Origin: Callaeas wilsoni
Lineage: Eukaryota > Chordata > Aves > Passeriformes > Callaeidae
DNA length: 64,000 bases
Direction of reading: 5' to 3'
Assembly (NCBI GenBank): GCA_013398955.1
Contig: VWPU01013670.1
Span: 248,001-312,000, forward strand
This document shows, in pieces, positions 13,201 to 25,033 of this stretch; the first letter of the stretch is position 1; each line of letters begins with the position of its first letter. The translations under genes were made by a program, and so were the position numbers. Below the pieces are notes generated by a model that did not search any database, was not told the origin of the DNA, and saw nothing but the letters and a program-made list of their open reading frames with translations.

Positions 13201-15011
13201 CCATAACAGACCCATAGTAACAGAAAAACATTACAAGAATGGGGTCTTGCAGAGAAACTGTCAATTTTAATGACCAATTTTTAGTAAGCTCCATATAGGA
13301 AACAACATACATAGCATAGCTATAATACCAAACATAAAATACAGGACAGTGGTAAATCATGAAAGTAAAATTATGCTTCCTGCAATGAAAGGATCTGTGT
13401 TGCAGACAGATATTTTTGGTGGGTTTGGAGTTGGTCCATGTATGCGAGGTTTAGCACTAAGAGTGGAAGGAGTGTTAAATAATTTCAGCCACAGTGTTAG
13501 ACCAAGGCTCTGAATTTCAGGACTCAAGAAAGAGTGCAAGGTGTAGAAGATCACAATGTACTTTCTCTAGGGTCAGTCCAACAGATCCTCACTGAAACTG
13601 CCACAGATATAGTTCACAATTAGAAAAAGATGGGTTATTAAGGACCCATTTCTGTGGCTAGGAAGAATAGCATTTTTCATTATCAGGTTTTTTACCTTTC
13701 TTGGATGCCCATGACATTCAGAGAGGATTTCTCAACTTTGTTTCAGTCACTATTACAGTTGCAGAAAATTCAGACATCAGATGGTGTCAGACAGGGTGTG
13801 ACAAAGTAGAAATTTTCCACTCCAGTAATCACAAAGGAACTGGGATCAAATTCTCAAACAGATTTATAATGTCTAGGCATTTAGTATTTAATTTTATATA
13901 GCAAAGGGTTGGTAACGTCACTAAAAGTAAAATTTATTAATGGGAGAATTTTGGAGAAAAAAAAAAGTTATAAAACTCCTTTAGGTTTCCTTTGGCTGAG
14001 ATGATAACATGGAACATTTCAACACATTTTAAGCAATAAGCATGTGAAAACAAAGGATTAGGACAGTTCTCAGTTTTCATCCCAACAAGAATACAGCTTT
14101 TATCACTAACCAAAATGTATATTGTAAAATAATACAGTTGGTTATCCTGGACATACAGTGAATATTTGTAATATAACTGCCTCTTCCATAAGTCCTTCTC
14201 AAATCATTGTTTTACCAAAAAAATCATGATTTTTCCTTGCTTTAAAGCTCCTGCTATACCGAGTTTTCTTAGAGTCATATTATAATCCATTTTTACAACA
14301 GAAATCCCTAGGGAGGGCAAGAGGAAATTTCAAAAGCTCTTTATTTCAACAGAGTTGGCTCATCATAAGCAATTGTCTCAAGTACAATTATTTGCGTTAT
14401 CTTAAGGCCAGAACCATAGTAAACAGGAAAAAGTGATATAACTAAGTTTATATTAAAGTATCTTGTTTGCAGAATTACATCCTGTTGCCAAACCTGGCAT
14501 ATCTTGTAACTGCTGGATGATTACCCAAGAGAACTCAGTCATTAAACTGAATTTTCCTGTGCTCACTTTTTCATTCATTTGTGCCAAAACCCTTAATCTG
14601 AATCTACCTAAACACATAGGAATGCCTGTTGAGGAACAGATTAATGCTTTTTAGTTCCCCCTTAATACATTGTCCAAACCTGTTTTTTGAAGGCAAATAC
14701 AACTGCCCAAATCAATATCAGATTCACCACTAGGTTCATCATTCCTGGCTGGTGGCCCAGAGTGGCTGTTAGCAAAATAATCACTCATTTGTTGAAACTT
14801 TTAAAAAAGCTGGAGCCTTCAGTCCATATTCTGACCTGTTTAAGTGACAAAGACAAATGTTGCTGTGTTGACTGGCCTTGGTAGTTGAGCAACATGAAGT
14901 TAGATCAGGAGTCCCTAAGGAGTGGAAGCAGGACCAAAAACAAATAGAAAGGTATAATTTAGGTTTTTTTTAGAGTAGATTTTAACAATTTAATTTTACA
15001 TGTGATTGCAG
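10266..15011. other. Unassigned AT-rich sequence
   Basis: Downstream of the CpG island I find no convincing exon. The longest - strand frame (12159-12518) has no domain I recognise. There are short A and T runs but no large repeat. Confidence 0.45.
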
Positions 15012-15290
15012 GAACATGCATCCATGTCTGGAAAGGTTCTTTCCTGTAATTTGTGAGCTACAACTCCTTGGCGGCTGAACGCAGCCCACGGTGGATGGGC
15101 TGTATTTGCAGCATCAGCTGTCCCTGAGAGAAGACTTCAGCACGACCCAGCCCACTCAGGAAGTGGGGAGAAGGACACAAACGCTACCTCCTCGGCTTCC
15201 TTTCGGAGCTACAGATCATTGTTGGTCATCAGCTTCAGCGGTCACCCTGCTGAAGTGTCCCTCTACCTATTTCCCACGCGCAAGCACGAG
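15012..15290 (+). other. Exon-like segment, probably non-coding
   Basis: The segment is preceded by an acceptor-like TTTTACATGTGATTGCAG and followed by a good donor, GAG|GTGAGC, at 15291. Its GC and CpG content is higher than its flanks, with CpGs at GGCGGC, CACGCGC and TTTCGG. All three + strand frames contain a stop within the segment, so it is not an internal coding exon. It could be an exon of a non-coding transcript, a conserved regulatory element, or chance. Confidence 0.2.
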
Positions 15291-17079
15291 GTGAGCAGTT
15301 GCAGCCCTTCACTTCTACTCTGCCTTGTTAAATCTGCAATCCCCCGGCCTGGTGTGGTCAGTGCAGTGGCTGACACTATCTGCCCAGTCTCAAGGACCTC
15401 CATCTACTCAAACTCAAGCAGATGCAAGTGGGAGTATAGGGATTTTCTTAAGAAGGCTGCTCCTATTTTCTGACTGATAGGAGAGGGAGGCTCTACCAAC
15501 AATAAATCATCAAGAAAGCTTTGAAAAATTGAAAATTAGTATACAATTGTGTTGGCAAATCTTTTGCATCTGGTCGGTTGTCTATGGTTTGTATCTTTTC
15601 TGCATATGTCTAACAGGATTATGGGAAATTAATATAATTTAATGTCACGGTTCCATAATGTTATTTTAGAAAATAATTTTTAAAAAATACAGTCATGTTC
15701 ATAAATACCTTACTGATTTATGCTGTAAAACATTTATGCATTCTAGTTTATGCATTTTAAAAAATTATATAATAAATTCAAAAAATAACATTATGAGAAT
15801 TATATATATATATAATACAAATGTTTTTCATTTGGCAATTATTTATTTAGAAGAGGAACAAATGTGTGCTGTTTCACAGGTAGGTATTTATGGGATGTTC
15901 TTCCAACTTCACTGGGACTTCCTTCTTATACTATGATCCTTGCTGGAAAAGTTTGTACTAGGTATAACCTAATTTTTTAGTCTTTGTTACATTTATATAG
16001 TATCACTAAAAACACAGATGTTAAGACATGTTATTAATATACTATAATTACAACTTCTAAAATTCAATTTTAATAAAACATGAATTAATTATTTTCATTG
16101 TAATGAAGGGCAGAACTGATTTTCCATCTCTTCTGATCAAAAATCTGTCCAACAATTTAAAAATCTATTAAAAATATTCTATGGATTGTTTTTCCCCACA
16201 CTTGTTTGACAACTCAAGAATGAACGGTAACTTAGTATTTAGATAAATATCATGGTAACATTGTAAACAATTGTGATTGTATTACTACTATGGTTATTTA
16301 AATTATTGATATGAATTTAATTATGAAATTGCAGCTGTTAAACCCATGGCCTTTAAACCTTTAAGAGACATATTACCACCAGTCAGAATTTCACAATCAC
16401 TTCGTTAAATAGCTAGTAATTTCTTGCACAGACAGATAATACCAATTCAGGTCACAGCTTTTCTTTTGGGCACTGTACCAAGGTTTAGAGCCAGACTTTC
16501 ATACAAGCAACAAAATTATGATTAAATCTTTCTTGTGCTGAGATCCCTGCTAACATTCAGATCTATCCCTTCTCCTATGGACCTAGAAGTCTATTTCAGA
16601 CATTGCTCTTTGGAAATTATTAGAATAAATGAAGTCTAGTTGTACTCTGATATATAGGGTAGATGAATTGAGCAAGCTGCACTTGCACCTTCTGTAGGTG
16701 GTTGTGTCTGAAATTTAATGTTTCAGGGAGAGATATTTCAGGAAGGGGAAATGCTTTCAGGCCTTATCAGAATTAAAACCTTCAATTAATGCAAGTTCAA
16801 TAGTCCTTGTTTCCCAAGATGTTGGCCAAAATGATGGATTTGAAGTGCTCCCAAATATAGGAGAGATATGTTTAAGACTTCCAAAGAAGAGTAACATATC
16901 TGATTAGAATTTGTATTAGGGCTATTTTGGAATGTTCTTTCAGATTTTTTTTTTTTTAAAGTAGAAGTTTATATTTTGATTTTAGAAAATTGCAGTTCTT
17001 AAGATGAAAATGGTAAATTCTAACTTTGCAAATTATTCTGGGGAGGATATGGAAAGAGGCAGGAAAGAAAGGCTTCCAG
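15291..17079. other. Very AT-rich unassigned sequence
   Basis: Markedly AT-rich, especially 15640-16350, with a (TA)n run at 15801-15814. No gene recognised. Confidence 0.5.
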
Positions 17080-17144
17080 CCTTGAGCACCTGGAGAACCT
17101 TGGAGGCTGGCAGCCTCCAAACAAGGCAAAGCCCTTGCTCAAGG
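17080..17144. repeat. Nested inverted repeat (hairpin-forming)
   Basis: The inner arms TTGGAGGCTG (17100-17109) and CAGCCTCCAA (17111-17120) are perfect reverse complements around a single central G. The outer arms CCTTGAGCA (17080-17088) and TGCTCAAGG (17136-17144) are also perfect reverse complements. The segment could fold as two stems separated by an asymmetric internal loop. The inner spacer of one base is too tight for an ordinary RNA hairpin loop, so in RNA the top pairs would open. It could be a remnant of a small inverted-repeat element or a structured RNA segment. Confidence 0.6.
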
Positions 17145-18230
17145 TCCCATGTTCAGCCCCTTTTTGGCTGAGTTTCCTGGCCTTGCCTGCTACCTGTGAG
17201 TGGAGATTTCCAGGCTTCCAAGTTCTGCTGTAGGGCAGTAAGATAGGAAGCAGAGAGCAGTCTTTGTATATAAGTTTTTAAAAAGAAAAAAAATAAAAAT
17301 TAAGAGATAAGAATTTTGAGGGTTTTTATGACTTGTAATAAAAATTTCACTGCTTCTCAATCCAGGTCTAATTTTAATTAACCCAAAACTGAAAAATCCT
17401 GTCTTTCAATAAATAGGTTGAGTAACACTGGAATTTTATATTCCTACTGCAATTTTCATAGGCCTGTCTATACTCCTAGAACGTTATTCGATTTTGTGCT
17501 ATGCTCGCTGTACAAAAAATGGCTCATGGTCTGATGACATTTAGGGAAAGGAACAAAGACCTATTTTTGTTAAAATGAAACTAGAAGCCAAGTCTGCATA
17601 TAACAAATGTGTGTGGGAAACATGCTCTCCAGAAATTTTAGGCATGAAAAATAAAGCACACCTGAAACTTTTATTTTCGTGAACACAAGGAACCTGGAAA
17701 AAAAAATGGATTAAGAGCAGCTAGTCCAGAATATGAAAGCAGAGATGGTAGAAATTACAAACAGCTACTGTAACTGAAGCATAGGTGTGGGATTTAGGGG
17801 AACAGAGAAACATGAGGATGAAGGTGCCAAACTGAATACTAGTGATGACAGACACTGGGAAAAAGAACTAATATAAATAAAATCAAATTGAACTGAGTCA
17901 AAAAATCAGTCTCTGATAAAGAATGATGGTGCAAGGTTTCTGGACTAATGTTGCAAATCTCTGTGAAATATTTGGATTAGATTTGTATATCAACAAAAAT
18001 CTTTGTATTTTTAGTAGAGACAAAACCTGCAAATTTACATCATTATGGGAGACTATATTATTGGATATCCAGCTTATGAAAGCAGGGCTGTGCTAGTTAG
18101 CCCTGGATGGGGTGGCTCTCAGCCAACAATCAGCTGAACCCATGAGAGGTGAGGGTGTGTTAGACTTTGTTTAGGAAAGTAGTAAAAGGGATCTGAAACA
18201 CTTGGCCATGAACGAAAGAAGATGTGGGCA
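17145..18230. other. Unassigned sequence
   Basis: No gene recognised. A-rich around 17280-17310. Confidence 0.45.
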
Positions 18231-18521
18231 TAGAATCATAGAACAATTAATCTTGGAGAAGTGCTCCTATACCATGGTGTCCAGCTGTTAACCCAGAACT
18301 ACTGTGTTCACCACTAAACCATATCACCAAATGCCATATTCACAACCTTTAGAACACTTCCAGGGATGATGATTCCATCACTTCCTGGGCAGCCTGTTCC
18401 AATGCCTAACTGCATTTTCACTGATGAAATTTTTCCTAATACTGAGTGTAAACCTCTCCTGTTGCAACTCAAGGCCACATGCTCTTGTCCTGTTACCTGT
18501 TACCTGGGAGAAAAGATGCTT
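18231..18521 (-). mobile_element. CR1 LINE 3' tail fragment
   Basis: It begins TAGAATCATAGAACAATTAA, the reverse complement of a CR1 3' end, and continues through familiar CR1 3' text such as CCTGGGCAGCCTGTTCCAAT and TTACCTGGGAGAAAAGATGC. The element lies on the - strand with its 3' end near 18231 and is truncated at about 18521. On its own strand it covers the last codons of ORF2 and the 3' untranslated region. A small direct repeat (TGTTACC twice, near 18491-18503) sits near the truncated end. Confidence 0.88.
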
Positions 18522-19359
18522 TACTTTAATAGAGGGACGAACAAAAGCTAATCTGCAGTGCAGGCTCTCAGTTTCAGATGAGTGAACTAAGAAATTTGCT
18601 GAGTTATGAAGTATTTTGGCTTAGTGATAAAGAATACTCACACTCCCTAATTTCCTTCTTTACACTCACTAAGTGGATTTGGAATGAATTTATTTCCCAT
18701 TTTGGGGACACTTAGTGGAATTTGTTGAGTGACAAATATTTTTAACAATAAGTGTTTTTACGCTTTAAGAAAGCCTCATTCTGAATGCTTTCCACTGTCA
18801 TTTGACAACTTCTTTGCATTTGTGATCATATTTTGATGCTTATGTTGTATTTATAAAGTTGGGATAAATATTGTAATCTTTTGTCAATACTTTAAATTAG
18901 GCAAGATGTACTTAAAAAAATCACTGGTAAATCTACAAATATATAATCTTTACATGGCAATGGACATTTGAAAGCATAGTTTTGAGTGCTGTTGAATGAT
19001 ACAATGAAATTCAGTTTGAAGGCTTCTACTTCTAGATCAAAGATCATGCAGCCAAGAGTCACTAAATATTCTCGTATTAATTTTATAATGGAATTTCAGG
19101 TGCATTCCAAAAATATTGCTTAACTAAACTGTTAACTTTTTTGGATTTATGCCAAATTCTCTGTTTTTCCAGAATCAGCATGGATTCTGGCTTTGTACTT
19201 TGGCTGATCTGTGCCTGATCTATACCCTATCTGTATTTCTAAGAACTGGACTGTAAAATCTATAGTATGGCAGACAGACACAGGCACCACAATCAAAAGA
19301 AGATACAATGCAAGACAGTAGAAATAAAAATAATAGTAATGATAATACTATAAATTAAA
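18522..19359. other. Unassigned sequence
   Basis: No gene or repeat recognised. Confidence 0.45.
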
Positions 19360-19411
19360 GAAAACCAAACCAAAACCAAACCAAAAAATCCCAAAACAAA
19401 ACAAAACAAAG
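19360..19411. repeat. A/C-rich low-complexity tract
   Basis: Composed of AAAACC, AAACC and CAAAA units, ending in an (AAAAC)n run. Confidence 0.8.
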
Positions 19412-22400
19412 AACTTGGGGAAAAATCTTGCTATCCATGACAGAGAATATGTAGAAATATTAATGACATTGGATGATAACATTGACATAGCTATTAGTTT
19501 TGAGTATTTCATTTGCAGTTTAGTTGGAAAAACAGGTCAGCATCATCCATCTCTGGAAGAGTGACAGGCAATTAAACCAGAAAATTTTATAGATCTGTAA
19601 TTTTTGGAAAACAAGTGAAATCAGAATTGACATAATTAAATCCTTTTTAGTATTTTAATTTAAACTCAAAGTTTATTTTTTTCAGATTTAAAAATGAATC
19701 TAGCTCTTCAATTGGATCAAATAACACTCACTGTAGAAAATAAAATGCCTTGCTACCTCAACTTGAAAAAAATCATTGGTTTAGTTTTTTACTTACTAAT
19801 ATTTCAGTTTGTGCTATGTCTGGAATTCAGCGAGATTAATCAATAGTATCAAATCTTCTTTCTTGTTGGAACCCAGATAGAACATACAGTACCGTTATCG
19901 AGAACCAGTTACAGAAGAAGAGCAAATGCCCCATTTGTCAATATTCCCTAGAGCAGTTTTCAGCAGCAGGATTTATCAAGGCATGCTTCAGCAAGAGTTG
20001 CTTAGGAGGATATAAGTTGTTCATTCCAGTATTCTTCATCCAAGTTAGTATTAACATCCATCTGGTTATTTAACTTGGGGAAGCCCTCTTACCATCCGAT
20101 AAGATGACTTCAGAAATACCTCAGTGGTAATCATGCACATGTATATACTTCTAGCATCTAAGATCATGCTCACTCTCTTTGTCAAATAGAGTAAAATGGT
20201 CTTAAGCCTTGAGCTTTTTCTTTGAGTTGGACTCCAGACCCCTCGAACTAGGTAAGAGCTTCTGCTTTACATCAAAGAACAAGCCAAGATTTGAATTCTC
20301 TTCCGAAAGCAAGTAGTCCATCTACAATAAAGCAGGTGTAAGGACACTAAAGAAAAATAGCTGCTGTAACAAGTCTGTAAAGTCAGGTCACTTGCACCAG
20401 ATACCTCTTCAGCAGATGCCAATAAATCCCTACCTCTTGTCTCCCACTCGAATGCTGTGGTGCTTGTCATGAAAAATTGTGTTAGGAAGACAATTCAGAA
20501 TTAAGATTAGATTTGTTGCTGCTCCTTAAGGTATTTAAAATGGGAACTGGAAAACCTGAGCTGTAAAAAGCTGAACTAGCTACTGCTTAGAGACTGTTTG
20601 TTCTGTTCTGCTTATTAACCATGATGGCAGCAAACAAATTCCTCTCTGCATTAATTCTGATGATGAGTTCTCCTATGATTATGAAATCCAAGGAATGTTT
20701 TCACCACACAATTGCCAGACTTAATTTAGTGTGGCTCACGCTTTAAAAGGCTCTCTTTTCTTCAACTCTCTGGACATTAGCTGTTGAAATTAGTACATTT
20801 CAAATGTACTTACATCCCCGTAAATCACCTCCTGCCATTTGCTGTTGTTGTTAGGAATATCATGAGCTCATAAATCAGTGGACTTTTCACATTTTTAGGA
20901 TTATGTCTACAAAATCTTAATAACCCTTAAGCTGACTCCAGCAAGAGTGTTTACCACACTCAAATGTCTTATGGGATAGTTGCCTCCACACATTTAGATC
21001 ACATGGCCAACCACTTCAAATGTACATTAGAAAAATCCCTGATGCATTTGTTCTTAGTAAGATTTCAGTGTCTGGTACCTCCTGCCATCAGACAATTTCC
21101 ATGGTTTTTGAGGCATTTTAAGAAGAAGTGAGAGTTTCTTAATGTGGCTGTGTGACAGCACACTGGAGATGTAACAATATTGTCTTGCAGGACTTAAGTC
21201 TTGTTCTCAGTTTGATGCCTTGTCTTTTCACAGTCTCATCCGAAGTCTTCTAAAACTCCTAAAGCCTTTGATAATCTGTGGCTTATTTCATCATGTGGGT
21301 GTGCATCTTATAAATGGTACTTCCTAGTGAATGACTTCCAGTGCAGACAGCAAATGCCTAATAGGGGTGCTAGCTAGCATTAACAGGACCTGGTTGATAA
21401 GTGATTTTTACCCTTTTATTTTAAATGAAGAGTAGAAACAAAATTGTCACAAGTCCTGTGGACCTTACTGCTAGCCATAACACTTTTTTTTTCAAGAGCA
21501 TGTTAGGATCACCTGAACTATTATTATATGTAACCAATGGATCAACAAATGAGGAATCGGAAACTAATCTCATGACAGAGCACTGTCACTAAAACAGGAA
21601 AGCTCTTCAGAGAGAGAGAGGATTTTATTAAGGATCCTGGGCTGAAAAACTTGCTGGAAAGTCCTTCTGGAAAAGCTTGCTGGAAATGTAGCCTAGGTGA
21701 AGAAAAAGTGCAATTATTTCCCCTTTTTGTAGAAACATTTGGATAAATGACAGGCAATTCATAGCATAAGAAAGGTAAGGTAAAAAGTTAAATCAAAATG
21801 AAAAATTGTCCTCCTTAAATATTTATGACTTCAATTGATGAGTTTCTTATTTCTGATGGACATCTTGCAGACTAATGAGTTTTTAATTGTTGTTATGCAA
21901 TTAAGGGTGATGGTCTTTTGCTAAATCTTGAGTTTCAGCCATAGTTTATGTAAGTAGTTCACATTACTCAACCTATAATGATGTACTTGGCTTCATTGTT
22001 TGTGGTCTGGTTCTCATTTGTGTGGCATTACATTCTAAGATTGCAATGACTCAGATTTCCTTTAGTTTTACAGCAAAAAGCAATTGCATGTATTGCATGG
22101 GGCATCTCAAATTTATTCACTTGCTTGTGGTCATTTTAGTGCAGGTTTCTCAAGCAGGTGTATACAGACACATATTTCTGCATTCAGAAGATAAACAGGA
22201 ACTCCTTGATGTAGAGTCACTATAACGATGTCTTCACCATATAATGACTGACTTATATTGAAAGTTTTTATTGTTATTTGAAATTTTTCTGTCCAGGATG
22301 TTCCTGAGGAAGGATTTAATCATAGTCCTTTATTTTTAATTCAGATTGAGATGTATGCCTTTTATACCCAAACTATACTATGTAGGAGAAAAAAATTGCA

Positions 22401-23180
22401 CATGGTCTGCTTGGCAGTATTTCCAGCAAAACTTGCTTAACCTTTATTAAGATAAAGCACTACTAAAGTTGGTTAGTCTTTTAACTGGAGCAGGAAGGCA
22501 GGAGTTGTCCACTGTGGTGTTACAGTATCTTTTTGCTTATAAAAAAAGAACTGCTATACATTTTAATAAGCTTTAAGTCAATCAGAATTTTTTCTGTAAG
22601 CAATAAAAAGGGTTATCCAAAAGTCCATAATGATAAAGTGAAATGGATTCCAGAATTTTAATAGACTTTGGGATTTAACTTTTATGTCTATTCACACAGC
22701 AGAAATAACAGTCTAAATTTCGGCATATGATAACCAAAGCATGCATTTAGATTCCCTTGACTGTCTATACTTCAGCTCTTTCTGCATGTACAGGGCTTCA
22801 TTCCCACCAGGTCCAGCTAGGATTATTGAAATTAAAACTACTATAACTGAACCACAGAGTCACATGTATGCAATTTTCTTACCTCTACCTTGTCATCCCT
22901 GTACACAACCAGAAAAAAATATGTCCTGGAAGAAAACAAAAAACCTAAAGTAAAAAATTATGAACCATAAGATGGATTTTTAAAAATACATTTCGTAAAA
23001 AATAGCTGGGTGGGCCTGGAAGTAAGATAGAATTCGATTAGATCTTAAATTTAATTCTTAGGCTCTAGATTCCGATGGATATTTCTTTGGGCCTATCACT
23101 CCAAAATGGTAGGTGGTAGGGAAAGTGGTGGAAGAGGACTTTGAAAAGACAGAGACAGAAGATTTTTGTAGTCTGACTTC
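19412..23180. other. Unassigned AT-rich sequence
   Basis: No gene recognised. It contains a short GA run at about 21609-21620 and no large repeat. Confidence 0.45.
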
Positions 23181-23260
23181 ACAGGCACTCTGGAAATGAT
23201 TGGTGCTGCAATAATGATTACAGGGCACTCTGGAAATGACTGGTGCTACAAGAAACAACT
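23181..23260. repeat. Imperfect tandem duplication, about 39-bp unit
   Basis: GCACTCTGGAAATGATTGGT and GCACTCTGGAAATGACTGGT occur about 40 bp apart, each followed by GCTxCA. The second halves of the units have diverged. Confidence 0.75.
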
Positions 23261-24970
23261 GAGTGAAGCCTGAGAAGCCACATTTTGACAACAGATGACG
23301 CATGATTAAGACTGAGTATTTAATCATCTTTATTGTGTTCAGCTATAGCCTCTACTTTAAAAGAAGTAAGAAAAACCAACAACAAAAAAAACCCTCGAAG
23401 AGATGACCTTGAAATCCCAAACTACAAATTGTAGCAAGTGGATACGGAGAGCCCTAGTTTTGTGATCAGGAACAGTAACATTCACTGTAGATAAACAGAG
23501 GGACAAACCTACACAAAATACTCAGCGTGAGCTTTTCAATAAAGTTCGTGTTGAAGTAACTCTATTTTAGTTTGGACAGGTTTATCATTAACAACAGGAA
23601 ATTTAAAAAAAAACCTGTAATACAGTCTGATGATCATTTTGTCAATGAATGACAGCCATTTTGTGTTCTCTGACTATTGCAATAGTTTTAATAGAATTTG
23701 TGCACTTCTTCAATATCAAAACATGTTCTCTCTTCTGGCAGCAGCCAAAAAAACATAAAAGGAAATCGTAAGTCCTGCTGACCATGGAGAAATCTTGTTT
23801 GTATGCCTGCAATCTGTTTTTGGCTTATTCTGCTCTTTTTCATTTTCTTTTCCTGTAGTAGCTTCATCACTGACCCCTAAAAACCAGGACAAAAGCCCAA
23901 TTTCTTTTTCTTTTCTATAAAAAGGCCAATAAAAATGGCAAATATAGAAGACTGAATAGCCATTGCAGTGATTCATTTTGGCAATTCACAACTAACTTAT
24001 GTAAAGTTCAGTTGGTTCCTGGAGTTTGACTCTATGCCATTATTGATGCAGCTCCTGGGGTTCTAACTCAAATTCACTCAAACAAATCCCTAAGCAACTC
24101 CAAGGATACCAGATCTTCTTTCTCCAGGACACACTGTTCCAAAATCAGAATGTGTTTTCTCAGAAATTACTTTAGTGACATACTGTAAGAAACTTTACAT
24201 TCCCACATGTGACCTGAGATTCAATAAACAATTTGAAGTGATGCTGATGAAAGCAATCAGCTTTTAGACTGTTCAAATATAGAACACAATGGATCTGTAG
24301 CCACTGGAAAGCCTTCTCCTTCCCTTTCCAAGATCACTTCAGTTGGCTTCAGGTTAGGCATCATGATTATTTTCTTCCCAGGAGGGCAATGAGGAAGGTC
24401 TGCATTCCTCATTCTATTACACAATTCACCTTGACGTGCTTTTTAAATTTGAGGCTGCCCCAAAAAATGTAAAATATGATAGTCCTGTTACATAGATGTT
24501 TTATTTTCAGAACAGCAATAACAAGAACATTAGAGTTTCAGGAAGAGCACTAAAAGTAAAAACACGCATTGCATAATATAGTTTAAAGAACCTGCAAAGA
24601 ATTAGTTGGAACTGTAAATACACTCAGATGGACTGTAATAATTTTAAATCAGGAGATCACTCCTAAGACTCAAATTACATATGGGCAAAACTCTACTTTC
24701 CTAAATCAAGTGAGTAGCCCCACAGGAGCCAGTGAACCAGGAGAGGAGTAATTTTGTTTATGCAGGGCTTAGAATGAAGAAAAACGTCTCCTACCTGCAT
24801 ATGCCATGCTCTTTCTTCTCAGTACAGACAGAAAGGAATCCTTCCAACAGCAATTATTTAGAATCTCATCTTAACCTGCTGCCTTCTTGACTTGAGCGAT
24901 TTGCAGGAGCAGGGCCAAGAATGATAAAATTGACTGGGTAGGACCATCAGCAATCCCAACAGAAGTGTAG
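23261..24970. other. Unassigned sequence
   Basis: No gene recognised. Open frames are under 90 codons and show no known domain. Confidence 0.45.
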
Positions 24971-25033
24971 GATTTGTAAATCAAGGCAGCTTGATTGGTG
25001 GATTTGTAAATCAAGGCAGCTTGATTGGTGGAT
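24971..25033. repeat. Perfect tandem duplication, 30-bp unit x2
   Basis: The unit begins GATTTGTAAATCAAGGCAGC and ends TTGATTGGTG. It is present at 24971-25000 and 25001-25030 with no mismatch, plus three further bases (GAT). Perfect identity suggests a recent slippage or duplication event, or an assembly artefact. Confidence 0.92.
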
